64,000 bases of DNA from Prorocentrum cordatum (lineage: Eukaryota; Sar; Dinophyceae; Prorocentrales; Prorocentraceae): contig CAUYUJ010017859.1 of the NCBI GenBank assembly GCA_963575745.1, positions 30,250-94,249 on the forward strand, written 5' to 3'. The position numbers were made by a program, and so were the translations under genes. The stretch's first letter is position 1, and each line of letters opens with the position of its first letter. Below the pieces are notes generated by a model. The model had not been told where the DNA came from and ran no database searches. It saw only the letters and a list, made by a program, of their open reading frames with translations. Of the stretch, positions 21,856 to 32,116 are shown piece by piece.

Positions 21856-23082
21856 CCCACCAGCCCTTCGGGCGTGAGTGGTTTAGAGAGCCCGCTCTGT
21901 CCTCAACCCCCCTTCTTCCCCTTCGGGGAAGGGTTTACCCCTCCCCCTACCCCCTCCCCCTGGGCCTGGAGAGGGGGTCCGGCGGGTCGTCAGGGGGGTC
22001 CATTTCGACTCCTGGGAGGGCTAAAAAACGACGACCCTCACGAGGATTCTGGCCCCGACGCGGGGGGGAAGATAGAGCCCTCTCCTCTTCTGTGAACCCA
22101 AAAACATTGATTTTACGATGGTTTTGGCCCCATTTTGGCCTTCTGAAGGGGGCAGCGCTCCTCGTCCTTCATAGCAAAATCATTAATTTTACAAGGTTTG
22201 GGGCTCATTTTGTCCTTCTCAGGGGGCAGCTCTCATTTGCGCTTCTGAGGAGGTCGCGAGAAGCACCAAGATGGCCCCAAGAGGCCCCCAGGAGGCTCCC
22301 AAGAGGCCTCCAAGAGGCCCCCCAGAGGCCCCCGAGCGGTCCCAAGAGGCCCCCCAGAGGCCCCCAAGAGGCCCCCAAGAGGCCCCACGAGGCCCCAAGA
22401 GGCCCCCAAGAGGCCCCCAAGATGCCCCCAAGAGGCCCCCAAGAGGCCCCACGAGGCTCCAAGAGGCCCCCAAGAGGCCCCACGAGGAGCCCGAACGGCT
22501 CACACCAGGACGAGGGGCCCGAACGACTCACACCACGAAGAGCCCGAACGACTCACACCACAAGGAGGGGCCCGAACGACTCACACCAGGACGAGGCGCC
22601 CGAACGACTCACACCACGAGGAGCCCGAAGGACTCACACCACGACGCGGGCCCCGAACGACTCACACCACGAGGAGCCCGAACGAGTCACACCAGGAGGA
22701 GGGGCCCGAACGACTCACACCAGGATGAGGGGCCCGAACAACTCACACCACGAGAAGCCCGAACGACTCACACCAGGACGAAGAGCCCGAACGACTCACA
22801 CCACGAAGAGCCCGAACGACTCACACCAGGAAGAAGGGCCCGAACAACTGACACCAGGACGAGAAACCCCAAACGACTCAAATCACGAGAAGCGCTTTCT
22901 CTCCCTCCTGCTCCGCCTCGTCCTTCTCCCGCCCCCCCCACAAGGAGGATGTGCAAGGAGGCGGGGGGAAGGAGGAACACGGGAGATATACGGGGCCAAG
23001 CGGACACACGCCTGAGAAAAAAAAAAAAACACGACTGTCGGCATGCTTCGCAAGAGTTGCTGCTGTGAGATGGGCTGGTGGG
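21856..23082. mobile_element. TIR element, family ending CCCACCAGCCC, copy 2, nested in the recombinase
   Basis: 11-bp perfect inverted ends CCCACCAGCCC / GGGCTGGTGGG, 1227 bp. Left part CCTCCCCCTACCCC-like, centre CCAAGA-type repeats (22260-22480), then about 20 copies of an ~18-28-bp unit GCCCGAACGACTCACACCA (22480-22880), then a pyrimidine tract. No transposase. It splits the tyrosine recombinase of the surrounding retrotransposon and shares both ends with 8386-9255. Confidence 0.7.
22480..22885 (+). repeat. tandem repeat, unit GCCCGAACGACTCACACCA(C)GA
   Basis: About 17 copies of a short unit built around CCCGAACGACTCACACCA, separated by CGAGGAG or GGACGAGGG. It keeps three frames open and makes artefactual Arg/Thr/His-rich frames. 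Confidence 0.85.
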
Positions 23083-23102
23083 GATACGCGAAGCGTAAAG
23101 AA

Positions 23103-23855
23103 TTAGAAACATGGTGGATGCCACCTGCGCGACCGCTGGGTTGACTGGCGAATGCCGCGCGGCGGCCCCGCCTTTTCTTCTTTGCTGCGACCATGTAGGC
23201 CAAGTAATTGCGCAATCATAGCGTCACGAACGAAGCGCGGTTCGCGTGGCGCGTGTCCGCCGCGCCGCACAATGGCTGCCTTGGCCTTCCTGGGCGCGCG
23301 ACGCGCGGCCTCGCGCGCGCGGTGGCGCGGGGGGCCGACGCCGGAGCAGCCGTCTGTTGCCGAAGGCGCTCGTGTCCAGGCGTAGCACTTCGCACGCTGT
23401 CTGCGCGCGCCCGCAACAATTCCGGAACGTGCCCGCGCAAGGGAAAGTGCCCGACCAGCACAACAGATCGTCCTGGGCGCACGCCGCAGATTATAGGAGT
23501 CTGCGGGCCGCGCAGGAGGTGTTGCGCGGATTGGTCGCGCCTCGCTGGGCGGCAGCGCGAGATGCCGGTCACGTCCGAGTACGTCTATCGCGAAATTGAG
23601 CCAGCACCGCGCACCGCTCTTCAAAGATTGGCGGGTGGATGGTATAGTGCTGACCAGGACCTCCAATCGGGCACGTTCCGCCCATTCGCGCCGCTCCCCC
23701 TGCGAGGGCATGGAGCACGCAAGCCACTGCGCGTTGCGACGCGGCCCCCCTGGCACGGGTGGCGAGGGCGGTCCTGGCCGCGCCATCGCCCTTTCGAATG
23801 CAGGCGCTATCGCTGTCAGGCGCTCTGGAGAACGGCTCCGCGCATCACGCGCGGA
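23103..23855 (-). pseudogene. tyrosine recombinase ORF, N-terminal/core-binding part
   Basis: The open frame runs from the right-hand insertion junction (codon TCC at 23855-23853) down to 23103. STIPSTRQSLKSGARCWLNF resembles the SAM-like core-binding domain of dinoflagellate YR retroelements (a four-helix DNA-binding fold), followed by LPPSEA and, after a disturbed segment, APRKAKAAIVRRGG and REPRFVRDAMI, typical of the linker into the catalytic domain. The region between about 23470 and 23330 looks frameshifted. It continues in the 21182-21855 fragment beyond the nested element, and its upstream half lies beyond 41002. Confidence 0.55.
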
Positions 23856-23884
23856 CCCAGAGGTCCAAAAGGACAGTTTTTTAG
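23856..23884 (+). repeat. left terminal inverted repeat of the 17.1-kb element
   Basis: CCCAGAGGTCCAAAAGGACA followed by GTTTTTTAG; 27 of 29 bases pair with 40974-41002. Confidence 0.85.
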
Positions 23885-24074
23885 TCCCCTTATGTATGTT
23901 CCTATTTATAGTCCCGCGGTCTTGTTTCTAGTCCCCTATCATGCAACATCATACATCATCACATAAACACGCATCAAATACAAAAATGCCACACACAAGC
24001 GCCAACAAGGCTGATGATGATGATATGGAGATATGTAAACCAGATGATGAAAACAAAAACGCCCAAAAGGCAGT

Positions 24075-24121
<47 letters not shown>

Positions 24122-24270
24122 TGAGGGGGAGGGGGAGAAGGAGGAGGAGGCGTTGGCACCCTCGCTGCTTATTACTCAATAGTTGATTTTTGTTCCTCAC
24201 ATCCCAGCTCTAGATTATGCTGCTCTCCCTTCTCGAGCGGCTGCTCCTGCTGTTCTCCTTTTCCTTCCCC
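23885..24270. other. left subterminal region with (ATG)n microsatellite
   Basis: Contains one ATGTTCCTA (23896-23904), AGTCCC(C/G) repeats, a (GAT)n run at 24076-24122 and a pyrimidine-rich leader before the first gene. This is where an element promoter would be expected; no TATA-like or TTTT-box motif stands out. Confidence 0.45.
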
Positions 24271-24284
24271 TAGCCATTTTGGCT
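24271..24284 (+). other. spliced-leader relic before the first element gene
   Basis: TAGCCATTTTGGCT matches 14 consecutive bases of the dinoflagellate spliced leader and lies two bases before the start codon at 24287. Genomic leader copies are known to arise when a trans-spliced mRNA is retroposed. Confidence 0.7.
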
Positions 24285-24286
24285 TC

Positions 24287-27200
24287 ATGGCGCCCAAGCG
24301 CAAGGTTGGGGCCGCGCGCCAGCCAAGCGAGGCTGACGCCACCACACTGAGCCATGTGTGGTCGCACCACATCGAGGAGCCCGACACGCCCGAGCCTTAA
24401 GACCCAGAGGAGGAGCCAGAGGAGGAGTCAGAGGAGCCAGTGGAGGAGCCTTAGGAGCAGGAGCAGGAAGGAACCAGAGGAGCAGGAGCCAGAGGAGGGG
24501 CATGAGCCAGAGGAGCAGGAGCAGGAGCCTCTGATCGGAGGCACAGCCTCCGATCTGTCCTCCTCTGGCTCCTGCTCCTCCTCAACACCCTGCCCTTCTC
24601 ATCCTCATTCGCCTCCTGTTCTTCGACCCCCCTCTTCGCGCATGTCCTCTTCGTTGCGCCTCGTATCCGTACTACCTAAACCTCCTCCTCTATCCTCGAC
24701 TGCGTCCCATCCTTGTGGTATTGCTGTGTGTTCCTCCTCCTTTTACTTCCACCGTCCCTCCGCTCCCCTTCATAGCCAAGGTTGACGTACACGACCGACC
24801 TTGACGCCGCGCACGACGAGGACACGCTGTCAAAGTTCCAGAAGCTGATCATTGAGACGAGGGCGGCTGCCCCCGTCGGTGGCGTCCCTCAGAAGACGGC
24901 GAAGGCCGAGATCGCGAGGAGGAGGAAGAGGAGGAGGAGGAGGAGGAAGAGGAGGAGGAGGAGGAGGAGAAGGAGGATCGAGAAGGTGAAGGAGGAGGAC
25001 AAGGGCAAGGAGGAAGAGAGGGGAGGGGGAGGAGGGACTCGCGGAGTGGAAGGGAGGAGGAGGAGGAGGAAAAGGAGGAGGAGAGGAAGAGGAGGACGAG
25101 GAGGAGGATAATGATGAGGAGGAGGCGGAGGAGGAGGAGGATGAGGATGATGAGGAAGATGACGAGGACTAGGGGGAGGAGGAGGAGGAGAGGAGAGGGG
25201 GGAGGGGAATAGCGTGCCGCCCCAAGGCGGCGCTGCTTATCGTGGCGAACGCGAAGGAAGAGACATGGAAACTTTCCAAGGAGAACAAATCGTGGGCTGA
25301 CGACCGCGCACGCATGATACGGGCCATGCTGCGGCACGTCGCCAAGGCTTTATCGAGGACACAGCCCCTCCTCCTCCTGCGCATCATTCTCGACTCGTTC
25401 TCATTCTCCTGATCCTCCTCCTCCTTCGTCGTCGTCGTCATCCTCGTCCTCCTCCTCCTCCTCCTCGTCATCCTCCTCCTCCTCTTTCTCTCTCTCCTTC
25501 TCATCCTCGCCCTCCTTGGTTTCACTTCGCCCTCCTCATCCTTCTCGCCCATGCTCTCTTCAACGTCGTCATCCGAACTCTGCTCCTCGGAGCTTCCCCC
25601 CAACGTCCTCATCATCAAACTTCTTCCTCCTCCTCCTCCTCCTCCGTCTGGTCCTCCTCATCCTCCTCCTACTATTTTGATCACCGTCAGAGGAAGCAAG
25701 TCCCTGCTTGGGCCGTGAAATTCCAACCCGCGGCCGGCGACGACAGCAAGCCAGCGGCCAGCGACGACAGCAAGCCAGCGGAGGTCGACGACAGCAAGCC
25801 AGCGGAGGTCGACGACAGCAAGCCAGCGGAGGTCGACGACAGCAAGCCAGCGGAGAGCGCGAAGAAGCTCGTCAGGGCCAAGGCCAGGGTGGGAGCGGAA
25901 TGAGGAGGAGGAGGAACGATGAGGAGGAGGAGGAGGATGAGGAGGAGGATAAGGGGGAGGAGGGGCAGCAGCAGCATCAGTAGCAGCAGCAGGAGAAAAA
26001 GGGGGGAGCAGGACAGGGGGAGGCGGCTGAGGAGGAAGGATGGGATAAAGAGAGGGGGGAGGAGGGACGAGGCAGAGGGACGAGGAGGAAGGAGGATGGA
26101 AAGGAAGGCTGAACGAGCACGGGAGAAACGGGGTGGAGTGAATGGCATTTGGGTGATCGGGATGGGCAAGGGAGGAGGGGCGGGAACGGGGGGGCGGGGA
26201 GGTGGTTTGGGGTCGGGAGGGAAGCACAGGGAAGCGAAGAGCGGAAAGGGGCGCGAAGACCAGGCCTCGACCTTCACGAACGAGGAGATGGTCACGGAGC
26301 GCGGCTATAGACTGGGCTACGAGAAAGAAATGCAGGTCAGCCCATCGTCGAAACAGGAGAACGAGGAGGAGTGGAGAGGGAGGATGGGGAGGAGAAGGAA
26401 GAAGTGGAGGGTGGTGGCTCCTTATCCTCGAACCCCTCGTCGGCTTCCTCCTGGACGTCGGCCTCGCTATCGTCGTCCTCCTCCTACTCCTCCTTCTCCT
26501 CCTCCTCCTCCTCCTTCTCACCCTCCTCCTCCTAATACTCCTCCTCCTCCTCGGGGGGAGGAGGATGAGCCAGCCTCTTGACCTCTCCACGCTTTGGGCC
26601 CCCAGTCCGCTTGGCGCATCCCCATCAACGCCAGCCAGTTCCCAGAGTACGCAGTGGCTCGCCCTCGCGAGGGCAGCAAGATGCTCGTTGCCGTCTGGGC
26701 CGACAAGTTTGAGTGGGAGGTGCCTCCTCCTCCCTCCTCCTCCTCATCTCTGGATTAATTAAATGTCCCTCCTCCTCCCTCCTCCTCCTCCTCCCCCTCC
26801 TCCTCCCTCCGTCCACTCCGTGCTTCCTGTGCGTCCTCCTCCCACCGCCAACTCCGGTGCGTGCTCCTCCATCCTCCGTCTCTCTCCTGCGCATCATTCT
26901 CCCTCCATCCATTCCGTGCCTCCCATCATCCTCTATAATAGCTTTCAGTTGCCCTGTAGGTGCCTGGCACGTCGGCGAATGACACCGACAGGCCAGACGG
27001 TGCGCCCAAGCACACCAAGGGGAACAACGTCTTCTGGCGCGGCACCCACCACGAGACGGGCAACGAGGTGTTGGGGCGCTGGGTCATCAAGACTGGCAAG
27101 TCGTGGCTGCAGATCTGGTACGAGAACAAGCAGTTCATGCAGATGATGGGGTATACAAACGAGGAGGGTGCCAAACAATTTGTGATTCAGTGCTGCAAGG

Positions 27201-27667
27201 CGTTCGCTGCTGGCGAGAAGGACAAAACCCAGTGCGAGGACATGAAGCGAGAGTTTCTGGCTACTGACAAGAAGACGGCGAGGATGAAGAGACCCGCGGC
27301 GGCGGCCGACAAGCGACCAGCGGCCGCCGAGCCCGAGGACGCCGAGACGGATCCGAATGAGAAGAAGGATGACGCTGATTCAGAGAGTGGTCAAGTGAGC
27401 AGCGCCGCCTCGGATTCAGAGTCTGTTTCGAAGAAGGCGAGGGTGTGCAAGCCTTCGCCTGATCCCAAGCTTGAGCCTGCGGCAACCAAGGCCTGTCTTT
27501 CAATGTCACCGCGCAAGAGCGCGGTGACTCCCGAGCCGCTGGCCAAGCGTTCACCGCCGCCTGCGTCTGCGCTCGTGGTGCCGCCTGCGCCCGCGGTGCC
27601 GCCTGCGCCCGTGGTGCCGCATGCGCCCGTGGTGCCGCCGATGTCGCCGATTGATGACGACTTCTGA
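24287..27667 (+). CDS. multi-exon nuclear-looking protein of unknown function
   Basis: Seven exons are visible: about 24287-24395 (MAPKRKVGAA, a basic nuclear-signal-like start), 24783-24915, 25227-25357, 25690-25900 (with a tandem VDDSKPAE repeat), 26264-26335, 26606-26719 and 26960-27667 (stop). Exons 5-7 join in phase zero; the donors GTCAGC and GTGCCT and the acceptors CCCCCAG and CCTGTAG are clear, while the earlier junctions are approximate. The last exon holds a compact segment (FWRGTHHETGNEVLGRWVIK, then GYTNEEGAKQFVIQCCKAFA) followed by a disordered basic/acidic tail with KRPAAAADKRPAAAE and PPAPVV repeats. Introns are nearly pure GGA or TCC tracts. I do not recognise the family. Its position next to the left end and a leader relic at the start codon suggest an element-borne gene of retroposed origin. 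Confidence 0.7.
24401..24782 (+). other. intron 1 of the first element gene, hairpin-forming
   Basis: The first half is GAGGAGCCAGAGGAGGA-like, the second half its complement (CCTCCTCTGGCTCCTGCTCC), hinged on the perfect hairpin GATCGGAGG-CACAG-CCTCCGATC at 24533-24555. It looks like an inverted-repeat introner. Confidence 0.5.
26720..26959 (+). other. intron 6, pyrimidine-rich, with 8-bp direct repeat at its borders
   Basis: AGGTGCCT spans the donor (26718-26725) and recurs at the acceptor (26958-26965), so AG|GT at each side comes from a duplicated site. The body is CCTCCTCC repeat. This is the expected footprint of an intron born by element insertion. Confidence 0.55.
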
Positions 27668-28563
27668 TGCTGGCAATTTTTGTGCCAGTCTTCGTGCCGT
27701 ATTTTGCAGTCTTCTGTTGAAGAGCCTAGATGAAGTTGGCTGAACATCCCAGGTCGAGTTTCAGGTCAAGCACAAGGGTTCGTGCTAGCTGTATTTCGTG
27801 CCAAGTTCCAACTTCATGCAACCAGTGCAAGGTTCTTCAGCAGATTTTTTATCGCCGCCAGCTGTCTGAGGCCATGGGGCCACGCATAGTTTTTCTGGTA
27901 TTTCCAGTGAATGTATGCTGATTTGTGCGAGGGTACCGCACGAGCGGAGCTTCAGTATTGCCTGGTGGCAACGACGTTCTAACCGCGTTGTCTGAAACAC
28001 TTGAAGTCAAACTGAGTGGAGCACGGCATAATATCTGCAACTGCGGGGCTTAGGTCAAATACAAAGCCCAATACGCCTCCAATTAAGAGGACTTTCAGGA
28101 AGGCCCGCCGAGGCCAAACATCATTGATGTCACGTAGGTGTTCTAAGGATGTTGGGGTATCCTCCTTTTCGGCCTTCCGACGGCCCAAGAGGCCATCAAT
28201 ATGGCCATATCGAAATGTCGAAGTCATACACAGTGCACGTGCAATCAATGGGGCTTGTGATAAACAACAACTGCTGACTGCGGGGTCTTACGTTTGCCAA
28301 ATACGTTACGGGTCAAACAAACATCACTCCTCCACATTGTCCTCCCCTCCTCCACACCCCGTCCATTCACCCTCCCCTCCCCTCATCCCTCCTCCTCCCC
28401 TTCATCCTTCTGCTCCTCCTCCCCCTCCTCCTATGCATGGTTTGCAATCTTCCACGCTGGGATCTGGTCGAAACGCTCTTGGGGGCCTCGGGGCACAGTG
28501 TAGGGGTCTCTTGGGGGCATCTTGGGGGCTTGTCGAGCCCGACATCCACGCATTCCGTCCGAA
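27668..28563. other. 3' region and spacer between element genes 1 and 2
   Basis: No gene recognised. It contains the module CTCCTTTTCGGCCTTCCGAC of the CCAAGA family at about 28160 and a TCC tract at 28320-28435. The phrase CATAATATCTGCAACTGCGG (28028) resembles AACTGCTGACTGCGGGGTCT (28268), perhaps a duplicated piece. Confidence 0.45.
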
Positions 28564-28577
28564 CCGTTTTGGCTCAA
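28564..28577 (+). other. partial spliced-leader relic before the second element gene
   Basis: CCGTTTTGGCTCAA keeps the 3' part of the leader (TTTTGGCTCAA) after a CCG and has lost the TAGCCA between. It lies 69 bp before the start codon at 28646. Confidence 0.5.
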
Positions 28578-28645
28578 CAATCTTAATGACTTGAGGTGGA
28601 GCTGCATCAGTCTGCTACTGATCCGCTCGGGGCCACGTCTCGCCC

Positions 28646-31600
28646 ATGTCCGACGGCGCCGCCCAGGGCGCCGCCCAGGGCGCCGCCGAGGGCGCGCGCT
28701 TGCAGACCAGTGATACGTGGGCCACGTGGGACGAGGATCTGGACGTGGAGATTGTGCCAGCTGCAGGGTCAGACGGAGGAGACACGCAGCCTGATCGGCA
28801 GCCCAACTACGGCGAGCCAGGATGGCGCTCGCCGTCTCAGGCAGGCACGCAAACAGTCGCAGATGAGGAGTCGCCGCACGACATCCCAGCAGAGCAGCCG
28901 AACCACGCGAGCCAGGCTGATGCGCCAGTCGGGGCCCAAGTTGCGGCGCCAGCGGCGGCGGCACCGCCCTCCGCCTGTGAGGCGCCGCCCCCCGCTGGCG
29001 AGGCACCGCCTGGCGCCATCGCAGGGCCGTCCCAGAAGATGCTGCCCCCAGCGGAGGCAGCGAACGTCCCGCCATCGCTGATGTCGCTGATCAAGTCGCT
29101 ACAGGACCAGGTGCTCGAGCAGGCGGAGCAGAACAAGATGCTCAATCTGAAGCTCAGGGCGGCCGAGGCGGCCAAGGCACTCAAGATCAACCCGTATATG
29201 CATCCACCAGTGCCGACCGAGGAGCAACCAGAGCAGAGGCAGCAACCAGATGGAGGGCAGCAACCAGAGCAGGGGCATGTCATCGACGTCGAGGAGTCAC
29301 TGCCCAGCAGCGGGGATGGAGACGAGGAGATGACGCAGGCGCTGAAGGAGTCGGAGGAGGCCGCCCGTATTGCCAAGGAAAAGGAGGACGAGGACAACCA
29401 GCAGTTGGAGGAGGCGATGCAGAGATCGAGGGAGGAGGCCCAGCGACGTGGCATCAGCGTCAGTCCCGAGAGGGCCCCGAACTCGCCAGGCAAGGCGAGC
29501 ACTTGGCAGGACCAGCAAGCGGCTAGCGGTCAGCCTGTGCCGACAGAGATGCCTGTGCCGACAGCGCAGCCTGCCTCGGCAGCGCAGCCTGTGCCGACAG
29601 CGCTGCCTGTGCCGACAGCGCAGCCTGTGCCGACAGTGCTGGCTCCTGCAGGAGGCGCGGCCGCGCAGGCTGGGGTAGCCAAACGACAAACGACCGCCAA
29701 CTGCTTTCTTGTGTATTGAGTTCCAGTCGTCTCCTCTTGCGAGGAAACGCATTGGAGCTTACGGGGGCTCACTGGGGCCCATCGCGAGCTCATCGCGAAC
29801 GGTGAGCCCCAGTGAGCTTCAATCCTGCGCTAGGCACACTTGGCGACACCGCCGAAGAGCAAGCGCCGCCGCATGCTCACCGACGTCATCATGAGCTCCG
29901 AGGTGAACTTCCAGAACATCCTCAAGAAGGCAGAGAAGCCCGAGCTCCTGGACGTCGAGCTGCACGACCATCTTATGGCCATCTTCCAGGGCAAGCACGT
30001 CAAAGAGCTGCACAGCATGAAGGGCATAACGCCTGAAAGCATGCTTCCCGAGGCAGTAGCGGGTGCAGAGAACGCGTTTGGCGAAGTTCAGGGCCCTGAC
30101 GAGGACGGCATCGACCCTACGAGCCTCGAGGAGAAGCAGAAGAAGGAGTACGCTGTATGGCAGGCAGCGAGGGCCAAGGACTTCAGGTTCGCGGCGAACG
30201 GCAAGGAGGGCAATGTCCTGGCGGGCAGGTTCGATCGCTACAAGAACAGTCACCCAGACTGTAAGAAGGCTTACGAAGCGCTCAGGATCGACGGGAGACC
30301 CAACATCCAAGCCCAGGAAGACTTCAGGAGGGAGTGGGCGATGAAAAAGTTCGAGAACTACAAGTTGGAGATGAGGAAAGTTACGACATACAAACGAACA
30401 CATTGGCGCAAAGGCCAATATCAGACACTCGGCCGCACCGCCAAGAAGGAGGGCGGAGGACGATTGGGCTGGTTGCAGGCGCGGGGGCTCCAGAACGACG
30501 ACGGCGACGAATACGACGACGACGGACGACGATGGTCGATGCCCCGCAAACGACGTTCGACGGAGACGTCACTTTCAGCGATGACGACTGCGATGACGAC
30601 GAAGACGACGACGGCAAAGACGACGCCGAGAGGCAAACAAACACACCCCTACCCCCAGTGCCCTCAGTGCCCTCATTATCCTCCTCCCCTCCCCCTCCAC
30701 CTCCTCCGAATCCTCCTTCGCATTCTCTTCGCCTCTCCTCCTTATCCTCCGCATCCTGCCTCCTCCTCCTCCCTCCTCCGCCCTCTCCTCTTCCTTCATC
30801 CCCTCCTCCAGCTCCGTCCTCCATCATTCCTCCTGAGGGGGGTCAGGTGGACTCCCACCGCCTGATGTTGCGTTTGCAGCCCCTTCAGGCATTTCGGTAC
30901 TTCTTGAAGGCCATTCAGTTGGGGGCGCCTTGGGTTGTGTACTGCCCGTCTCGCGAGGCGCTCCGCGCTTTGTATGTGGAGGAGGGAGTGGACAGCGAGT
31001 TCAGCGTCGCGTGGTCCAAGCACCAGGCATGGGCGGACGACGCGATCGAAAGCAACGAGATGAAGAGAAGGCGCTTGGAACAGGCATTCGGTAAATGAAC
31101 ATCATTTGCAAAACGCATGGAGCAACCTGCCTTAGGATTGGAAATCCTGTTTTGTTTCGGGGCTGCAGTCAGCTGTCCGACGTTCTGCTTAGGAACTCTG
31201 CGGCGAGAATTGCTCGCAAAAAATCGCTCCCCAGCCCGCATGCGGGCTATAGGTGGGTGTAGCGGATGTGAAAACACAGTCGTAAACACACGCATGCACA
31301 TATGGATGCATGTGCATGACATATGTGCAGACATACTTATAAAACGTTATCTGTTGTTTGGTTTTCAGCCTCCAGGGGGCGGGCCAGCTGGCCGACTCGA
31401 CCCAGGCGCTGGCGACGGTCGCCCCCCAGGCGCTGGCGACGGTCGCCCCCCAGGCACCAGCGACGGTCGCCCCCCAGGCACTGGCGACGGGCGAGCCCAG
31501 CAACCAGGACAAGACGAGGATCCTCATCGGTAAGGTCGCGGACTCTGCTGGCGTGACCTCGAAGGCCGAGATCCAGGAGACAGGCGGCGAGGGCGTTCCA

Positions 31601-32116
31601 GGCGCGGAGCGCACTGAGGAGACGGGCACTGAGACGGGCAAAAAGAAGAGCAAGGGAGAGGGCAAGGGCAAGAAGCAGGGCAAGAAACGAAAGCAGGAGA
31701 CCACCGAAGGCAACCCTAAGGAGCAGAAAACCGAGTCCCCTGGCGGCGACTGTATCAAGGCCCTCATGACGCAGGCAAAGCAGACCGTGCTGCTGCACAA
31801 CACCGTGGTCAGCCATGCCCAGACCTTGGCGTACAACATCGAGAATGATCCTGATTACTCCTGGGCGAAGACTGACGAGGACGGCAAGTTGTTTCTGGAG
31901 CAGCTCACGGAGGTGGGCCACAAGGTGTGGACCTCAGGAGTCAGCAAAGCCTTGACTGAGCCCCTGACGAGTGTGAGGAAAACTTGTTCGGATTCGGAGT
32001 TCATCAGTTACCTCCACAAGCTGAAGGAGGTCGACCAGATTGACAAAAACCTTCAGGAGCTCACCATTAAGGTCAAGAGCCTCCACGAGATCAAAAAGCC
32101 CAAGAGGGCCGCCTGA
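28646..32116 (+). CDS. multi-exon coiled-coil protein of unknown function
   Basis: Exon 1 (28646-29674) starts MSDGAAQGAAQG, has a leucine-rich coiled coil (PSLMSLIKSLQDQVLEQAEQ), an acidic segment resembling a ubiquitin-interacting motif (DEEMTQALKESEEAARIAKE) and QPVPTA repeats. Exon 2 (29834 to about 30530) has GRFDRYKNSHPDCKKAYEAL and a basic region; exon 3 (about 30840-31090) has FRYFLKAIQLGAPWVVYCPS; exon 4 (about 31369-32116) starts with TQALATVAP repeats, then a Lys-rich stretch and a helical C-terminus with YSWAKTDEDGKLFLEQLTEV. The intron 29675-29833 is GT-AG in phase zero. A stop at 31096-31098 follows a plausible GTAAAT donor, so exon 4 may belong to this gene or to a separate one. 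I recall these domains as recurring, uncharacterised dinoflagellate repeats; no function is known to me. Confidence 0.6.
29675..29833 (+). other. intron with 11-bp inverted repeat
   Basis: GTAGCC ... GCGCTAG, 159 nt. CTCACTGGGGC (29768-29778) and GCCCCAGTGAG (29806-29816) form a perfect stem. Related GGGCTCACTGGGG words recur at 36655-36720 and 32365. Confidence 0.6.

Noticed and set aside
24287-24310. MAPKRKV start read as the SV40 nuclear signal of a cloning vector
   Set aside because: Only PKRKV is shared, the codons differ, and the sequence continues as a natural multi-exon gene after a leader relic.
30914-31098. Stop at 31096-31098 as the definite end of element gene 2
   Set aside because: It follows a GTAAAT donor-like sequence and a further coding segment with an acceptor begins at 31369, so the end is left open; the phases do not settle it.
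31323-31556. SR-like frame with RSPPRRWRR repeats
   Set aside because: It is the shifted reading of the same 27-30-bp repeat that encodes TQALATVAP in the gene's main frame, which continues into normal coding sequence.
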